DNA of 46,664 nt from the NCBI GenBank assembly GCA_049652985.1, contig JBASFK010000005.1:1-46664 (forward strand), given 5' to 3'. Below the pieces are notes generated by a model. It had not been told where the DNA came from, made no database searches, and was given only the letters and a program-made list of their open reading frames with translations. A program made the position numbers and the translations under genes. Positions 22,281 to 30,819 of the stretch are shown in pieces (position 1 is the stretch's first letter; each line of letters begins with the position of its first letter). Source of the DNA: UBA7657 sp049652985 (lineage in GTDB: Bacteria > Pseudomonadota > Alphaproteobacteria > Micavibrionales > Micavibrionaceae).

Positions 22281-22700
22281 ATGGGAAAAGAAAGTGGTAA
22301 AAAGGTACTGTTGCAAGTCGAAAAAGAAGGCAGCCCAGGCGAATTCGTTACGCTTGGCGGCCAGAAAGACACACGCCTTTCCATGCAAGGCAGCCCGGTG
22401 GATACGTCGGACAAAACGTCCGACAACTGGGGCTCGACAATCGCCGGCACTATCAACGCGACGCTTACCTGCAGCGGCCAGCCGAACTGGGGCTCAACCG
22501 CGCAACTGGACCAGATCCGTGAAGCGTTCGAGTCGGGCGACGTGCTAAACTACAAATTCGTCGTGAACGAAACAGGCGACGCCTATATCGGCGAGTGCTC
22601 GGTCACCGGCTTCGACCTGGGCGGCGCGAATGATGACGCGACTGCCTATAATATCACTCTCCAGAATTCAGGGCCGCTGGTATGGACGCCGGGAGTTTAA
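22281..22700 (+). CDS. Major tail tube protein
   Basis: A 139-residue protein beginning MGKESGKKVLLQVEKEGSPG. It contains SMQGSPVDTSDKTSDNWGST, ATLTCSGQPNWGSTAQLDQ and ECSVTGFDLGGANDDATAYN, the pattern of TP901-1/GTA gp9 major tail proteins (VDxTxKdxxGw, then a late FxxxGxxDD). It polymerises as hexameric rings to build the non-contractile tail. GGAG lies before ATG 22281. Its 3' end overlaps the gp10-like chaperone by 19 bases. Confidence 0.93.
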   Translation: MGKESGKKVLLQVEKEGSPGEFVTLGGQKDTRLSMQGSPVDTSDKTSDNWGSTIAGTINATLTCSGQPNWGSTAQLDQIREAFESGDVLNYKFVVNETGDAYIGECSVTGFDLGGANDDATAYNITLQNSGPLVWTPGV

Positions 22701-23071
22701 ACAAAGTCAACGTCAACACGGAAACGCTTGAGATTTCTTTCGAACTCAATGGCCGCGCTGCCGTCATTAAACCCACCTGGCGGGCGATATCGGATATCCA
22801 AAATGACCTCGGGTACGGCATGGTCCCGCTGGCCGTGCGCATCCAGTCCAAGAATTTCGGGCTGCATGAACTGACGACAATTATTCTACGAGGAATTATT
22901 GCCACACGTCCGCAGATCAAGCCTAAATATGAAGAGATCGCCGAGGAAGTCTTTAAAGCCGGCATTCTTTCACCAGTGATTATCGAGGCGACGACGAAAT
23001 TCTGTGAACTTGCATTGAGCGGCGGGAAAAAAGCCGAGGGAAAGCTCCCCGCGGGCGCGGAGAAAAACTAG
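22682..23071 (+). CDS. Tail assembly chaperone, GTA gp10-like (zero-frame product)
   Basis: A 129-residue protein starting at ATG 22682 inside the tail-tube gene. ISFELNGRAAVIKPTWRAIS, LARIG-like spacing and LHELTTIILRGIIATR match the GTA gp10 / gene-transfer-agent tail-tube-adaptor family, the equivalent of lambda gpG. Near its end lies GGCGGGAAAAAAGCC, followed by stop TAG at 23069-23071. The conserved chaperone partner follows in the -1 frame without a usable start codon, so a fraction of ribosomes probably shift here. Confidence 0.85.
   Translation: MDAGSLNKVNVNTETLEISFELNGRAAVIKPTWRAISDIQNDLGYGMVPLAVRIQSKNFGLHELTTIILRGIIATRPQIKPKYEEIAEEVFKAGILSPVIIEATTKFCELALSGGKKAEGKLPAGAEKN
23024..23033 (+). 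promoter_or_regulatory. Candidate slippery site for -1 frameshift
   Basis: GGGAAAAAAG is read in the zero frame as GGG AAA AAA G. Lysyl-tRNA on the second AAA can re-pair with AAA one base back, moving into the frame of the chaperone extension. A second, weaker candidate, GAAAAAC just before the TAG stop (23062-23068), lies in the same window. Confidence 0.6.
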
Positions 23072-23271
23072 AAGATCATATCCCCGTCCGCCGGTTTCTC
23101 GGTATTGCCGCCGCCGCCTTCAACTGGCCCCCCGGTCAATTCTGGAATTCAACCCCTGCCGATCTTTATGCCGCGCTCGAAGCCAGGGCCGAAATGTCGA
23201 AGACCGGGTCAGCGGACGAAGAGGACTATGAAGATTTCAGGCAACGGCTGGGTGATGCCGGAATCAGATAA
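23032..23271 (+). CDS. Tail chaperone C-terminal part (rcc01693/Phage_TAC-like), -1 frame extension
   Basis: In the -1 frame relative to the gp10-like gene, the reading frame is open from 23008 to the stop at 23269-23271. Its distal part reads RRFLGIAAAAFNWPPGQFWN, then STPADLYAALEARAEM, which is the conserved core of the small GTA gp10.1 / DUF2376 tail chaperone family. No ATG, GTG or TTG precedes this conserved core in frame, so expression is best explained as a fusion made by -1 frameshifting within 23008-23071, parallel to lambda gpG-gpGT. The start coordinate given is the first -1 codon after the preferred slip site. Confidence 0.75.
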   Translation, partial: SRGKAPRGRGEKLEDHIPVRRFLGIAAAAFNWPPGQFWNSTPADLYAALEARAEMSKTGSADEEDYEDFRQRLGDAGIR

Positions 23272-23280
23272 GAGAGCCCG

Positions 23281-24999
23281 ATGCCGACTATCGAAGAAAT
23301 GCTTGTCCAGATCGAGGCTACAACCGAAGGGTTGCGTCGCGAGCTGAAAAAGGGCGACCAGGAACTAGGCGAATTCGAGAAAAGGACCAATAAGCGTCTC
23401 GGCGACGTGGAGGCTGGCTTTCAGCGACTGGGTAAAACTCTTGTTCGCGGGCTTATACCGACGGTGACCATCGCCGGCACGGCGCGGTTTTTCTCTGAAT
23501 CGATCAAGGATATGGCGGACCTGGCCGACGAGGCCGAGCGCGCCGGCGTCAGCGCCGAGCGCCTGCAGGCCTTCCAGCTGCTCGGGCAGCAAGTCGGGCT
23601 GGGCTTCGACGCCGGCGCGGAAGCTGTCGCCAATTTCAACCGCGAGGTTGCGGCGGCGCGCGAGGGTGGCGGTAAATTATTCGACGCCCTCATCAATAAC
23701 AATATCGCTCTTAGGGACGCCGAAGGTAATTTTCGCAGCGCCGCCGAAGTGCTCGATGATTATGTCGACCTGCTGGCGCGAACCGAGGCCTCCGAAGAAA
23801 GGCTGCTCCTGGCAAGGCAGGGTTTCGGTAAAGGCGGCGACGCATTGGCGAACGCTTTCAAGGAAGGCTCGGCCGGCCTGCAGCAATTCCAGGATGACGC
23901 AATTGCATCCGGCTTAATTATCGACAACGAACTGATCGCCAAGGCCGAACAATTTGACGACGCCTGGAAAGAAGTGCTGCGCCGCTGGGAAGTCAGAGGC
24001 AAGACCGCCGCACTCGGTATTGCGACGGCGATAGATGAATTCATCAAGAAAGGCGAAGAACTCCAGCTGTCCCTGATCGAGCGCGGCGGGTCTTCGCCCT
24101 TCCCGCGTTTCAGTGAGGTTCCCCCTCAGGATAATTTCAGTGAAGTTCCCGGTGATTTCGGCATTAAAAAGCCGCCCGTGCCACCTGATCTGCCTGACAG
24201 GAAAATCAAGCAGGATATCATCGACCAAAACCGCGCACGCGAAGAATCCATGCGGGTCTCGGAGCGTGAGGCGCAAAAAATACAGGACGTCATCGACGCC
24301 CTTAAATTCCGCAATGAACAGGTCGGCCTCGATAATGAACAGCAGGATCTGAACAACCAGCTGCGCAGCGCCGGCGTTACGCTTTACAGCGCCGAAGGGC
24401 AGGAAATTGAAAAGCTGGTCGATCATTATTCCGATCTTGAGCAAGTACAAAAAGACAATGCAGCGGCAGCGGAATTTCTCAAGAGCACCGTCGATGACGC
24501 GATAACAGGTTACGACGACCTGCGCACCGTCGCACTCAAGGCTCTCGGAGATATACTCAAGGCAACGATCGATCTTTCTTACGGCCAGAAACCGGCAAAC
24601 AGCATCGGCGGTTTTATCGCCAGCTCGCTGTTCGATTTCGTCGGCAGCGGTTTTTCTTTTTCATCCGGCTATAACCCGGCGAAAGCGCCGCCGCCGATGA
24701 AGCCGCAATTCCATGATTATGTCGGTCCATACCAGGGCGGTAAACCTTACAGCGTCGGCGTTCCCGAAATATTTATTCCCTCATCGAGCGGTACGGCTTA
24801 CCCCCTCGACAAACTGGGGAAGGGCGACACCTACCATATTTATGCGCCCAACGCCGACCGGGAAGGTCTTAACGAACTCAGGGCGACAATCAAGCAGCTG
24901 GGCGGAGAGATTAAAAATGTCAGCTCCAGCGTTGAACCGCGCGCGATCGCTGCCGTCAGTAACCACAGCAAGCGCAGCCTCACATATTTGAAAAAATAA
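23281..24999 (+). CDS. Tape measure protein
   Basis: A 572-residue, helix-rich protein. The N-terminus is coiled coil (QIEATTEGLRRELKKGDQEL); SESIKDMADLADEAERAGVS and AERLQAFQLLGQQVGLGFDA are the conserved tape-measure segment; GKGGDALANAFKEG follows, and a C-terminal region is rich in Gly/Pro/Ser. The hydrophobic segment near 24605-24660 suits membrane insertion during DNA entry. At about 0.15 nm per residue the tail would be roughly 85 nm long. Position after the chaperone frameshift pair is diagnostic. Confidence 0.92.
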   Translation: MPTIEEMLVQIEATTEGLRRELKKGDQELGEFEKRTNKRLGDVEAGFQRLGKTLVRGLIPTVTIAGTARFFSESIKDMADLADEAERAGVSAERLQAFQLLGQQVGLGFDAGAEAVANFNREVAAAREGGGKLFDALINNNIALRDAEGNFRSAAEVLDDYVDLLARTEASEERLLLARQGFGKGGDALANAFKEGSAGLQQFQDDAIASGLIIDNELIAKAEQFDDAWKEVLRRWEVRGKTAALGIATAIDEFIKKGEELQLSLIERGGSSPFPRFSEVPPQDNFSEVPGDFGIKKPPVPPDLPDRKIKQDIIDQNRAREESMRVSEREAQKIQDVIDALKFRNEQVGLDNEQQDLNNQLRSAGVTLYSAEGQEIEKLVDHYSDLEQVQKDNAAAAEFLKSTVDDAITGYDDLRTVALKALGDILKATIDLSYGQKPANSIGGFIASSLFDFVGSGFSFSSGYNPAKAPPPMKPQFHDYVGPYQGGKPYSVGVPEIFIPSSSGTAYPLDKLGKGDTYHIYAPNADREGLNELRATIKQLGGEIKNVSSSVEPRAIAAVSNHSKRSLTYLKK

Positions 25000-25632
25000 A
25001 TGACAATCACATATCCTTTAAGCCTTCCGGCCACGCCTGGGGTCCGGGATATCATCATGCGGAAAGCCTCGGTCGTCGGGGTTAATGAAAGCCCTTACGA
25101 CCTTTCGACGCAAGTGCAGGTTCACCAGGGGCAAAGATGGTCAGCAGATATCCGCCTGCCGACCATGCGCAATAATGCCGCCGCAGCCTGGGAAGCTTTC
25201 TTCGGAAAGCTGAACGGCCGGGAAGGTACGTTCCTGCTAGGCGACCCGTACAGAGAAATTCCACAGGGCACTGCCGCCAGCGATGCAGGTACGCCGAAAG
25301 TCGACGGGGCGCACGCTGCGCGCGTTAACCAAATCAGCGTCAAGGAAGCGCCGGCCAATGCAGGGGGTTACCTGCTCAAGGGCGATTATTTTCAGCTGGG
25401 TGCTGCAGCTACGGCAACGCTGCATCAGCTGCTCGAAAATGCCGACGTCGATAGCGACGGTACGACAAATTTACTGTTCTGGCCGCGCTCGCGTGAAATT
25501 CTTGCCGATAATGCGGCGATTACTGTTCTCAATCCGAAAGGGGTTTTTAGGCTTGCCAGCAACATCACGGAAGTCGCACGACAGCCCGGCCGCCTTTCTG
25601 ACCTGGCTTTTAGCGCCGTGGAGGCATTCTAA
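25000..25632 (+). CDS. Distal tail protein, DUF2460 (GTA gp12-like)
   Basis: This 210-residue protein starts one base after the tape measure stop. The segment VQVHQGQRWSADIRLPTMRN, AAWEAFFGKLNGREGTFLLG, DPYREIPQG and VFRLASNITEVAR are the phage-type equivalent of DUF2460/gp12 distal tail proteins, which form the ring at the tail tip. It overlaps the next gene as TAATG. In lambda the equivalent position is gpM. Confidence 0.85.
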   Translation: MTITYPLSLPATPGVRDIIMRKASVVGVNESPYDLSTQVQVHQGQRWSADIRLPTMRNNAAAAWEAFFGKLNGREGTFLLGDPYREIPQGTAASDAGTPKVDGAHAARVNQISVKEAPANAGGYLLKGDYFQLGAAATATLHQLLENADVDSDGTTNLLFWPRSREILADNAAITVLNPKGVFRLASNITEVARQPGRLSDLAFSAVEAF

Positions 25633-26258
25633 TGCCACGCGATCTTGGAATAGATCTTGAAACTTCCATCAAACAAAAACTTGTTTATCCTCTGGTCCTG
25701 CTCGAGGCTGATTTCGATTCCGGGCCTGTGCGACTGTGGAACGGGCGCGGCACATTAACGATTGACGGAACAGCTTATCTCGGGGCCGGGAAACTTATCC
25801 GCGCGGATCTGGGTGAAGATACGACTTCGCTGGAAGCGCGGAATGCTATTATAGAATTCGCGGGCGTCAAGCCAGAAGATGTCGGTGTTGCGCTGAATGA
25901 AAATTACCGCCGCCGCCCGGCGCGCGCTTTGTTCGGTACCTTCGCACCCGGGCCCTTATTGACTGAAGAAGACGGCATTACTCCGTTAACGGATGAAGAA
26001 GGAAATTTTCTTTACGCAGATGGCGGAGAATTCGTAACCGGTGTCAAGCGGCTGTTCGCCGGCCGCATGAGTAAAATGACGATCGGCCTCGACCCGGTCA
26101 ACCCGACGATCATCCTCTCGATCGAGGGCTATCTTGCCATTTTGAATAAATCCCGCGAGCGCCGTTTCACGCACGAGGATCAGCAGATTGAATATCCCGG
26201 CGATGATTTTTTTAAATTTATCGCCTCCCAACAGGATCGGGAACTTATCTTTGTCTAG
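25632..26258 (+). CDS. Tail tip hub protein, DUF2163 (GTA gp13-like)
   Basis: A 208-residue protein with LVLLEADFDSGPVRLWNGRG, TLTIDGTAYLGAGKLI, TSLEARNAIIEFAGVK, LFAGRMSKMTIGLDPVNPTI and the closing THEDQQIEYPGDDFFKF, all typical of DUF2163. It is shorter than the Rhodobacter GTA gp13, lacking the extra C-terminal iron-sulfur-type domain of that protein. The lambda counterpart is gpL. The product assembles the tail hub together with the DUF2460 protein and the NlpC-like protein. Confidence 0.87.
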   Translation: MPRDLGIDLETSIKQKLVYPLVLLEADFDSGPVRLWNGRGTLTIDGTAYLGAGKLIRADLGEDTTSLEARNAIIEFAGVKPEDVGVALNENYRRRPARALFGTFAPGPLLTEEDGITPLTDEEGNFLYADGGEFVTGVKRLFAGRMSKMTIGLDPVNPTIILSIEGYLAILNKSRERRFTHEDQQIEYPGDDFFKFIASQQDRELIFV

Positions 26259-26676
26259 GAAAAAACGATCACAAGACTGGGCAGAGCGTCTCGCCGAATA
26301 CCTTGTCAACGCCCAAAGTAGGCCGTTCGAATGGGGCGCGCATGATTGCGCCCTGCACGGGGCCAACGCTGTTCTCGCCCAGACCGGGGAGGATTTCGCC
26401 GAAAGTTTCAGGGGCACCTATTCCAGCGCCCGCGGGGCAAAGCAGGCCCTGCTCGATCACGGTCACGGCGACCTGCAGGCGACAGTTACCGCCTTCCTCG
26501 GACCGCCCATGGAAAATAAGAAAATGGCCCAACGCGGCGATCTCGTGCAGTTCGATTCAGGCATAGGGGCCGCACTCGGGGTCATCGATCTCAGCGGTGC
26601 GCAATTCGCCGCTGTAACACCCAAAGGGCTTATACGCCTACCGCTCTCCAGTGCAGACCTGGTCTGGCGCGTTTAA
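26251..26676 (+). CDS. DUF6950/NlpC-P60-like tail protein
   Basis: The frame extends to 26188, but TTG 26251 with GGGAA upstream and an eight-base overlap with the previous gene is the natural start (141 aa). FEWGAHDCALHGANAVLAQT has the cysteine context of phage NlpC/P60-like proteins, followed by RGDLVQFDSGIGAALGVID and AAVTPKGLIRLPLSSADLVW. It takes the place of GTA gp14 and lambda gpK, cell-wall peptidases that act during DNA injection. Whether a full catalytic triad exists is not obvious, so activity is uncertain. Confidence 0.75.
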   Translation: MSRKKRSQDWAERLAEYLVNAQSRPFEWGAHDCALHGANAVLAQTGEDFAESFRGTYSSARGAKQALLDHGHGDLQATVTAFLGPPMENKKMAQRGDLVQFDSGIGAALGVIDLSGAQFAAVTPKGLIRLPLSSADLVWRV

Positions 26677-26693
26677 TTTAAAAAGGAAATTTT

Positions 26694-28877
26694 ATGTCGC
26701 CGCCTGTCGTCGTTGGCGCGGTCGCTGCCGGCGCCGGGGCACTCGCCACGGCCGGCGGTCTAAGCGCAGTCACATTTTTCGGCCTGACAGGATTCCAGGC
26801 ATTACTGGGGCATATCGCCGCCAGTCTGGTCGTCTCAACGCTTAGCCAGGCTTTTGCGCCCAAAGCCAAAAAGCCCAACTTCGACAGTTTTTCATCGCAG
26901 GCCAGCAACAGGACGTTGCAATTCCGGCAACCCATAACTTCGCGCAACATTACGTTCGGGGAGGTGCGGCTTTCCGGCGGGATTATATTCGGCGCGAATA
27001 CCGAAGAAAATAAATATCTTCACGTCGTCATACCGCTCGGCGGCCATAAATTCAAATCGATCGATGAAATCTGGCTCGATGACGATGTCATCCCCAATGA
27101 CTGGCTGGATGCAGACGGCATGGTCACGACCGGTAAATATGCCGGGAAAGTCAGAATCAGAAAACATCTAGGCGAAGACGGCCAGGTCGCCGACCCGTTC
27201 CTTGTGGCCGAGTGCCCGGAATGGACAGAGGACTGCAGGGGGCGCGGCGTTCCCTATCTTTATATACGTTACGAACTCGACAGGAATGTTTTCACCAACG
27301 GCCTGCCGAATGCCAGCGCAATCGTTCGCGGCCTGGAGATATTTGACAGCCGGTTCGGTCAAGACGTCTGGACGCCAAACCCGGCTCTCCATACTTACTG
27401 GTACCTGACAAATCCGAAATACGGTTTCCAGGCCGGGATGGCGGATATCGCCATGGCCGAAGTCGAAGCGGCCGCGAATGCCAGCGAAGAGATCGTCGAA
27501 ACCAAAACTTTCGACATGACGATCAGCGCGATCGATACGGCGACGGACATCATCAAGCTTACCGGCGACCTGCTGCAGTTCCAGCGCGGCGACCGCGTTG
27601 AAGTCGTCACCGCGGGCAGTGCGCCGGACGGGCTTGCCGAGGACACAGATTATTTCGTCATACCTTTCCAGTTCAGGGGTGAGCCGCGTATCAAGCTGGC
27701 GGCCAGCCTGAGCGATGCCATAAACGACGTGGCCGTCGATATCACTTCCGCCGGCAGCGGGGAAATTTTTATCCGCAAGACGGGCGAGCCGCGTTATTTC
27801 GGCGGCGGCGATATCAGCAGCGCCTCTGCACTCGGCGAAAATCTTTCCGAGATCATGTCGGCCATGGGCGGGAAGTTCTCAAACACCGGCGGCTACTGGA
27901 AAATTTTCGCGGCTGTTTACCGCGAGCCCAGCGTTGTCCTTAATGAAAGCCACCTGCGCCGAAAAATCAGCGTCGATACCAGGCACGGCCTCGACGAAAG
28001 CTTCAACGGGGTCAAGGGCATTTATGTCAGCCCGCTGAATAACTGGCAGCCACAGGATTACCCATCGGCGATCATCGATGCGCATGTCGAAGACGATCTT
28101 GGTGAAATGGAATTGATCGATCTCGACCTGCCCTTCACGCAGCGCGCGTCGACGGCGCAGAGAATTGCCACAATAGCGCTTAACAAACACAGGCAGGAGA
28201 TCCGGCTTCCCTACCCGACCAATATGCACGGCATGCTTTTCCAGCCATGCGATACCCTTATGCTGACGAATGAAATTTGCGGCTGGGAGGAAAAACCCTT
28301 CGAGGTCGACAGCTGGCGTTTTACCGGGGAAGAAACAGATGCCGGGCCGGTTTTCGGCGTCGACATGCTGTTAAGCGAGACGGCCGCCGGCGTTTACAGC
28401 TGGGATTCAGAAGACGAGCTGCAAGTCGACCCGGCACCGAATACCAATTTTGCCGCGGCGCTGCAGGTTTCACCTCCGGTCAGCCTGCTTGCTCAATCCA
28501 TTCTTATCGCCACACAGGACGGCGACGCCACTTTCCGGGTCGCGCTCAGCTGGCAACAACATTCGAATGCGTTCGTGCGCGAGCGCGGCTGCATCATTAT
28601 CGAATACAGGAAACAAGGAAGCCCGACCTGGATTTCCCTACCGCCCGTGGAGGGCGATGCGACAAATACCGATCTTTTCAGCGCGTCCCTGGGAGAGGTT
28701 TACGACATACGCGCTGCAGCCCGTAACAGCCGCGGCGTCACGTCGACATTTAATACCTCGCTCTCGGGATTTTCTGTCGGCTCGGCGCTCGGCGTCGGCT
28801 CCACGGAGGACTGGAATATCGAAGGCGATGACGAAGACTGGAATATCGAAGGCACCGATGAAGACTGGAACGGATAA
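26694..28877 (+). CDS. Tail tip/central fibre protein (gpJ- and GTA gp15-like)
   Basis: A 727-residue protein with an N-terminal hydrophobic glycine-rich segment (VGAVAAGAGALATAGGLSAV), then SNRTLQFRQPITSRNITFGE and VRLSGG, typical of gpJ/host-specificity proteins, and IRYELDRNVFTNGLPNASAI. A phage-tail 3-type domain follows around 27900-28350 and a fibronectin-like segment near the C-terminus. It is about half the length of lambda gpJ or GTA gp15. The last residues are repeats of EDWNIEG. It forms the tail tip that contacts the host. Confidence 0.88.
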   Translation: MSPPVVVGAVAAGAGALATAGGLSAVTFFGLTGFQALLGHIAASLVVSTLSQAFAPKAKKPNFDSFSSQASNRTLQFRQPITSRNITFGEVRLSGGIIFGANTEENKYLHVVIPLGGHKFKSIDEIWLDDDVIPNDWLDADGMVTTGKYAGKVRIRKHLGEDGQVADPFLVAECPEWTEDCRGRGVPYLYIRYELDRNVFTNGLPNASAIVRGLEIFDSRFGQDVWTPNPALHTYWYLTNPKYGFQAGMADIAMAEVEAAANASEEIVETKTFDMTISAIDTATDIIKLTGDLLQFQRGDRVEVVTAGSAPDGLAEDTDYFVIPFQFRGEPRIKLAASLSDAINDVAVDITSAGSGEIFIRKTGEPRYFGGGDISSASALGENLSEIMSAMGGKFSNTGGYWKIFAAVYREPSVVLNESHLRRKISVDTRHGLDESFNGVKGIYVSPLNNWQPQDYPSAIIDAHVEDDLGEMELIDLDLPFTQRASTAQRIATIALNKHRQEIRLPYPTNMHGMLFQPCDTLMLTNEICGWEEKPFEVDSWRFTGEETDAGPVFGVDMLLSETAAGVYSWDSEDELQVDPAPNTNFAAALQVSPPVSLLAQSILIATQDGDATFRVALSWQQHSNAFVRERGCIIIEYRKQGSPTWISLPPVEGDATNTDLFSASLGEVYDIRAAARNSRGVTSTFNTSLSGFSVGSALGVGSTEDWNIEGDDEDWNIEGTDEDWNG
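28800..28870. repeat. 27-bp repeat at the end of the tail-tip gene
   Basis: The unit coding DEDWNIEG(D/T) occurs twice, with a third partial copy ending EDWNG at the stop. It produces a very acidic Trp-containing tail. This could be a docking peptide for the following tail protein. Confidence 0.75.
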
Positions 28878-30161
28878 ATGGTAGCAGCTGTTAAAAAGAT
28901 CCGCGGTTATGATGCAGCGACTATCGCTGCGGATATACCTGCCGAACGCGAGATTATGATCGACACGTCGGCCCAAGAGCTGATCTTAGGTGATGGCGCA
29001 ACGACCGGGGGAGTAGCGCGGCTGCCTAATTGCGTTTCACTGCAAAATCAATCAAAAACTCACGCCTCTATTGTGGCCGGTGATGAAAACGATATCGTTT
29101 TAACAGTCCTGCCTGTGCCGTCAGCGTGGGTTGAAGGCATGGGCGGGTCATTCAAGGCCGCGGCCAATAATACCGATGTTGTCACGATCACCATCGACGA
29201 TTTATCAGGTACAAAGGCTGCAAAAAAACGCACGCCCGTGGGGCTTGCCGATCTCGATCCTGATGACCTGATCGAGGACGGAACCTACAGGTGGCAATAT
29301 AACGGCTCTGTGGTCATCATTGAATCCCTGCACGCGTCCTCGGGACTGATCAGCGTCAGCCAGGGCAACCTAGAAACAAGCATCGGCACATTCAGTGCCA
29401 GTGCTGGAACCTCCATTGGCGGCGGCGCGCTCTTTACAAGCACCAGCCACATTACAACGCCGGGCGGTGAATATGGATTTAAAGTTCTATCGCGGATCGC
29501 CAGTGGAAATAATTCCGGCGCGCAGGGATGGTGGGAATCCGGTTTAACCGGTTCTTATGTGTCTTCCGTTGTCCCATGGAGGCTTCCTACAGAGACCCCG
29601 ACTGTAGGCGGCCAACAGCGTTACATTACCTCATCGCCTCCCTTTTTCCTTGGCGACGATGAAAAAAAAGACCCACGTGCGCATGCTTTTATCTATCTGC
29701 TGCTCGATGGCTCCAATAATATTCTCAGCACTTATACCGCAGACGTTCCTCCTTACGCCTATAACGGCCCGACGGATATCAGGGCGCAAAAAATATGTCC
29801 TATCACGAAGAAAAAATTCAGGAAAGTCATGGTGCCGCGCAGCCTCGAGGAAATCATGGACGGCGCGAAAATTGAGTATGAATACCAGGAAATCACGCAG
29901 GCCCTCAAAAATGCCGATATGGACGTCATTCCTCATCCTTTCGGCCAGATTGCTGCCGGGGAAAAAGTTGTGTTGCTCGACCCCGCCGATCGCCGTCTTG
30001 AGGGTTTAATCAAATACCAAAACGCGGGTGGCACGGAAGACATTATGCAAGCCCTGCTGTCGGGGAAAATCTATTTCGATGCCGACCCGATAAAGAAACG
30101 CAAAGGCCCTGCAGGAGTCACGCAGCTCGGCCTGCGTTACCGCTATAGCGGCCGCAATTAA
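28878..30161 (+). CDS. Tail fibre/tip-associated protein (427 aa)
   Basis: The gene starts one base after the tail-tip stop. The first ~60 residues (YDAATIAADIPAEREIMIDT, ELILGDGATTGGVARL) resemble the N-terminal domain shared by many tail-fibre and tropism-determinant proteins. The middle (residues ~150-260) is Gly/Ser/Thr-rich. The C-terminal ~130 residues include KICPITKKKFRKVMVPRSLE and are more globular, with a Cys. It probably attaches to the tip and binds the host surface. No enzyme motif is seen. Confidence 0.7.
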   Translation: MVAAVKKIRGYDAATIAADIPAEREIMIDTSAQELILGDGATTGGVARLPNCVSLQNQSKTHASIVAGDENDIVLTVLPVPSAWVEGMGGSFKAAANNTDVVTITIDDLSGTKAAKKRTPVGLADLDPDDLIEDGTYRWQYNGSVVIIESLHASSGLISVSQGNLETSIGTFSASAGTSIGGGALFTSTSHITTPGGEYGFKVLSRIASGNNSGAQGWWESGLTGSYVSSVVPWRLPTETPTVGGQQRYITSSPPFFLGDDEKKDPRAHAFIYLLLDGSNNILSTYTADVPPYAYNGPTDIRAQKICPITKKKFRKVMVPRSLEEIMDGAKIEYEYQEITQALKNADMDVIPHPFGQIAAGEKVVLLDPADRRLEGLIKYQNAGGTEDIMQALLSGKIYFDADPIKKRKGPAGVTQLGLRYRYSGRN

Positions 30162-30191
30162 GTTTTTTCAACCCCAACCCAGGAGACCATC

Positions 30192-30356
30192 ATGCCCTTA
30201 CTGGCATTTCTGACAGTGCTGTTCGGCGGCTTTGCCATCAACAGCGAAAACACCGGCGGCGTAGCTTCCGCGCAGGAAGCTTACCAGGATATCAAGGCCG
30301 GGATCGAGCAGGGTTATTCGAAACCCGCTTTCACGACGTTCGAACTAAACGACTAA
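30192..30356 (+). CDS. Small hydrophobic late protein (54 aa)
   Basis: ATG 30192 with AGGAG upstream gives a 54-residue product: a hydrophobic start (MPLLAFLTVLFGGFAINSEN) followed by a polar helix (AQEAYQDIKAGIEQGYSKPA). It may be a membrane-anchored or secreted small protein. It is too short for confident family assignment. It lies between tail fibre and lysis-region genes. Confidence 0.5.
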   Translation: MPLLAFLTVLFGGFAINSENTGGVASAQEAYQDIKAGIEQGYSKPAFTTFELND

Positions 30357-30383
30357 TAAAAACAACAAAGGGGGGGGGTAGCC

Positions 30384-30647
30384 ATGGATCCACAAGACGT
30401 CATTCATGGCGCCACCGACCTTGTTGGCAAAGCTGGTGCCGGCATAGATCAGGTTTTTTATTACAATAACATCGCGATCACCGTGCAAATGGTGATTATT
30501 TTATTCCTGATCGCAGGAAATTTTTATCAATACTGGGTCGGAAATAGACGTCAAGAAAAAGACTTTGATCGCTATCTTTCCGTTATTCAGGCGCTCGCCG
30601 GAGTCAAAGAAGTTCTTTCCGTTATCAAGGAAAAGATCGGAGACTGA
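30384..30647 (+). CDS. Small membrane protein, holin candidate (87 aa)
   Basis: ATG 30384 follows a run of nine G bases (30370-30378) that serves as ribosome site. The product has a polar N-terminus, one membrane helix (AITVQMVIILFLIAGNFYQY) and a charged C-terminal coiled-coil-like tail (VIQALAGVKEVLSVIKEKIG). It lies just upstream of a lysozyme-like gene. Single-helix proteins of this size can be class III holins, but the identification is by context only. Confidence 0.5.
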   Translation: MDPQDVIHGATDLVGKAGAGIDQVFYYNNIAITVQMVIILFLIAGNFYQYWVGNRRQEKDFDRYLSVIQALAGVKEVLSVIKEKIGD

Positions 30648-30648
30648 T

Positions 30649-30819
30649 GTGATCGCAATAATCAAAAATGTCCAGGCTAAAAAAATCATACACGAAACGG
30701 TCGCTCAAGGTTATGAAGACCTTTGTGATGATGTGAACAAATTAGCATGCGAATTAGCAGAAAAATTCAGCAATGGCGCCGGTGATATTTTGAAGCAGCG
30801 ACTAGGAATTGATAAATGA
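30649..30819 (+). CDS. Small late protein, GTG start (56 aa)
   Basis: GTG 30649 overlaps the region of the upstream stop (TGATGTG) and gives a 56-residue helical product (MIAIIKNVQAKKIIHETVAQ, then CDDVNKLACELAEKF). An ATG at 30647 is followed at once by TGA and cannot be used. It overlaps the next gene start by four bases. Unknown function, probably within the lysis module. Confidence 0.5.
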   Translation: MIAIIKNVQAKKIIHETVAQGYEDLCDDVNKLACELAEKFSNGAGDILKQRLGIDK

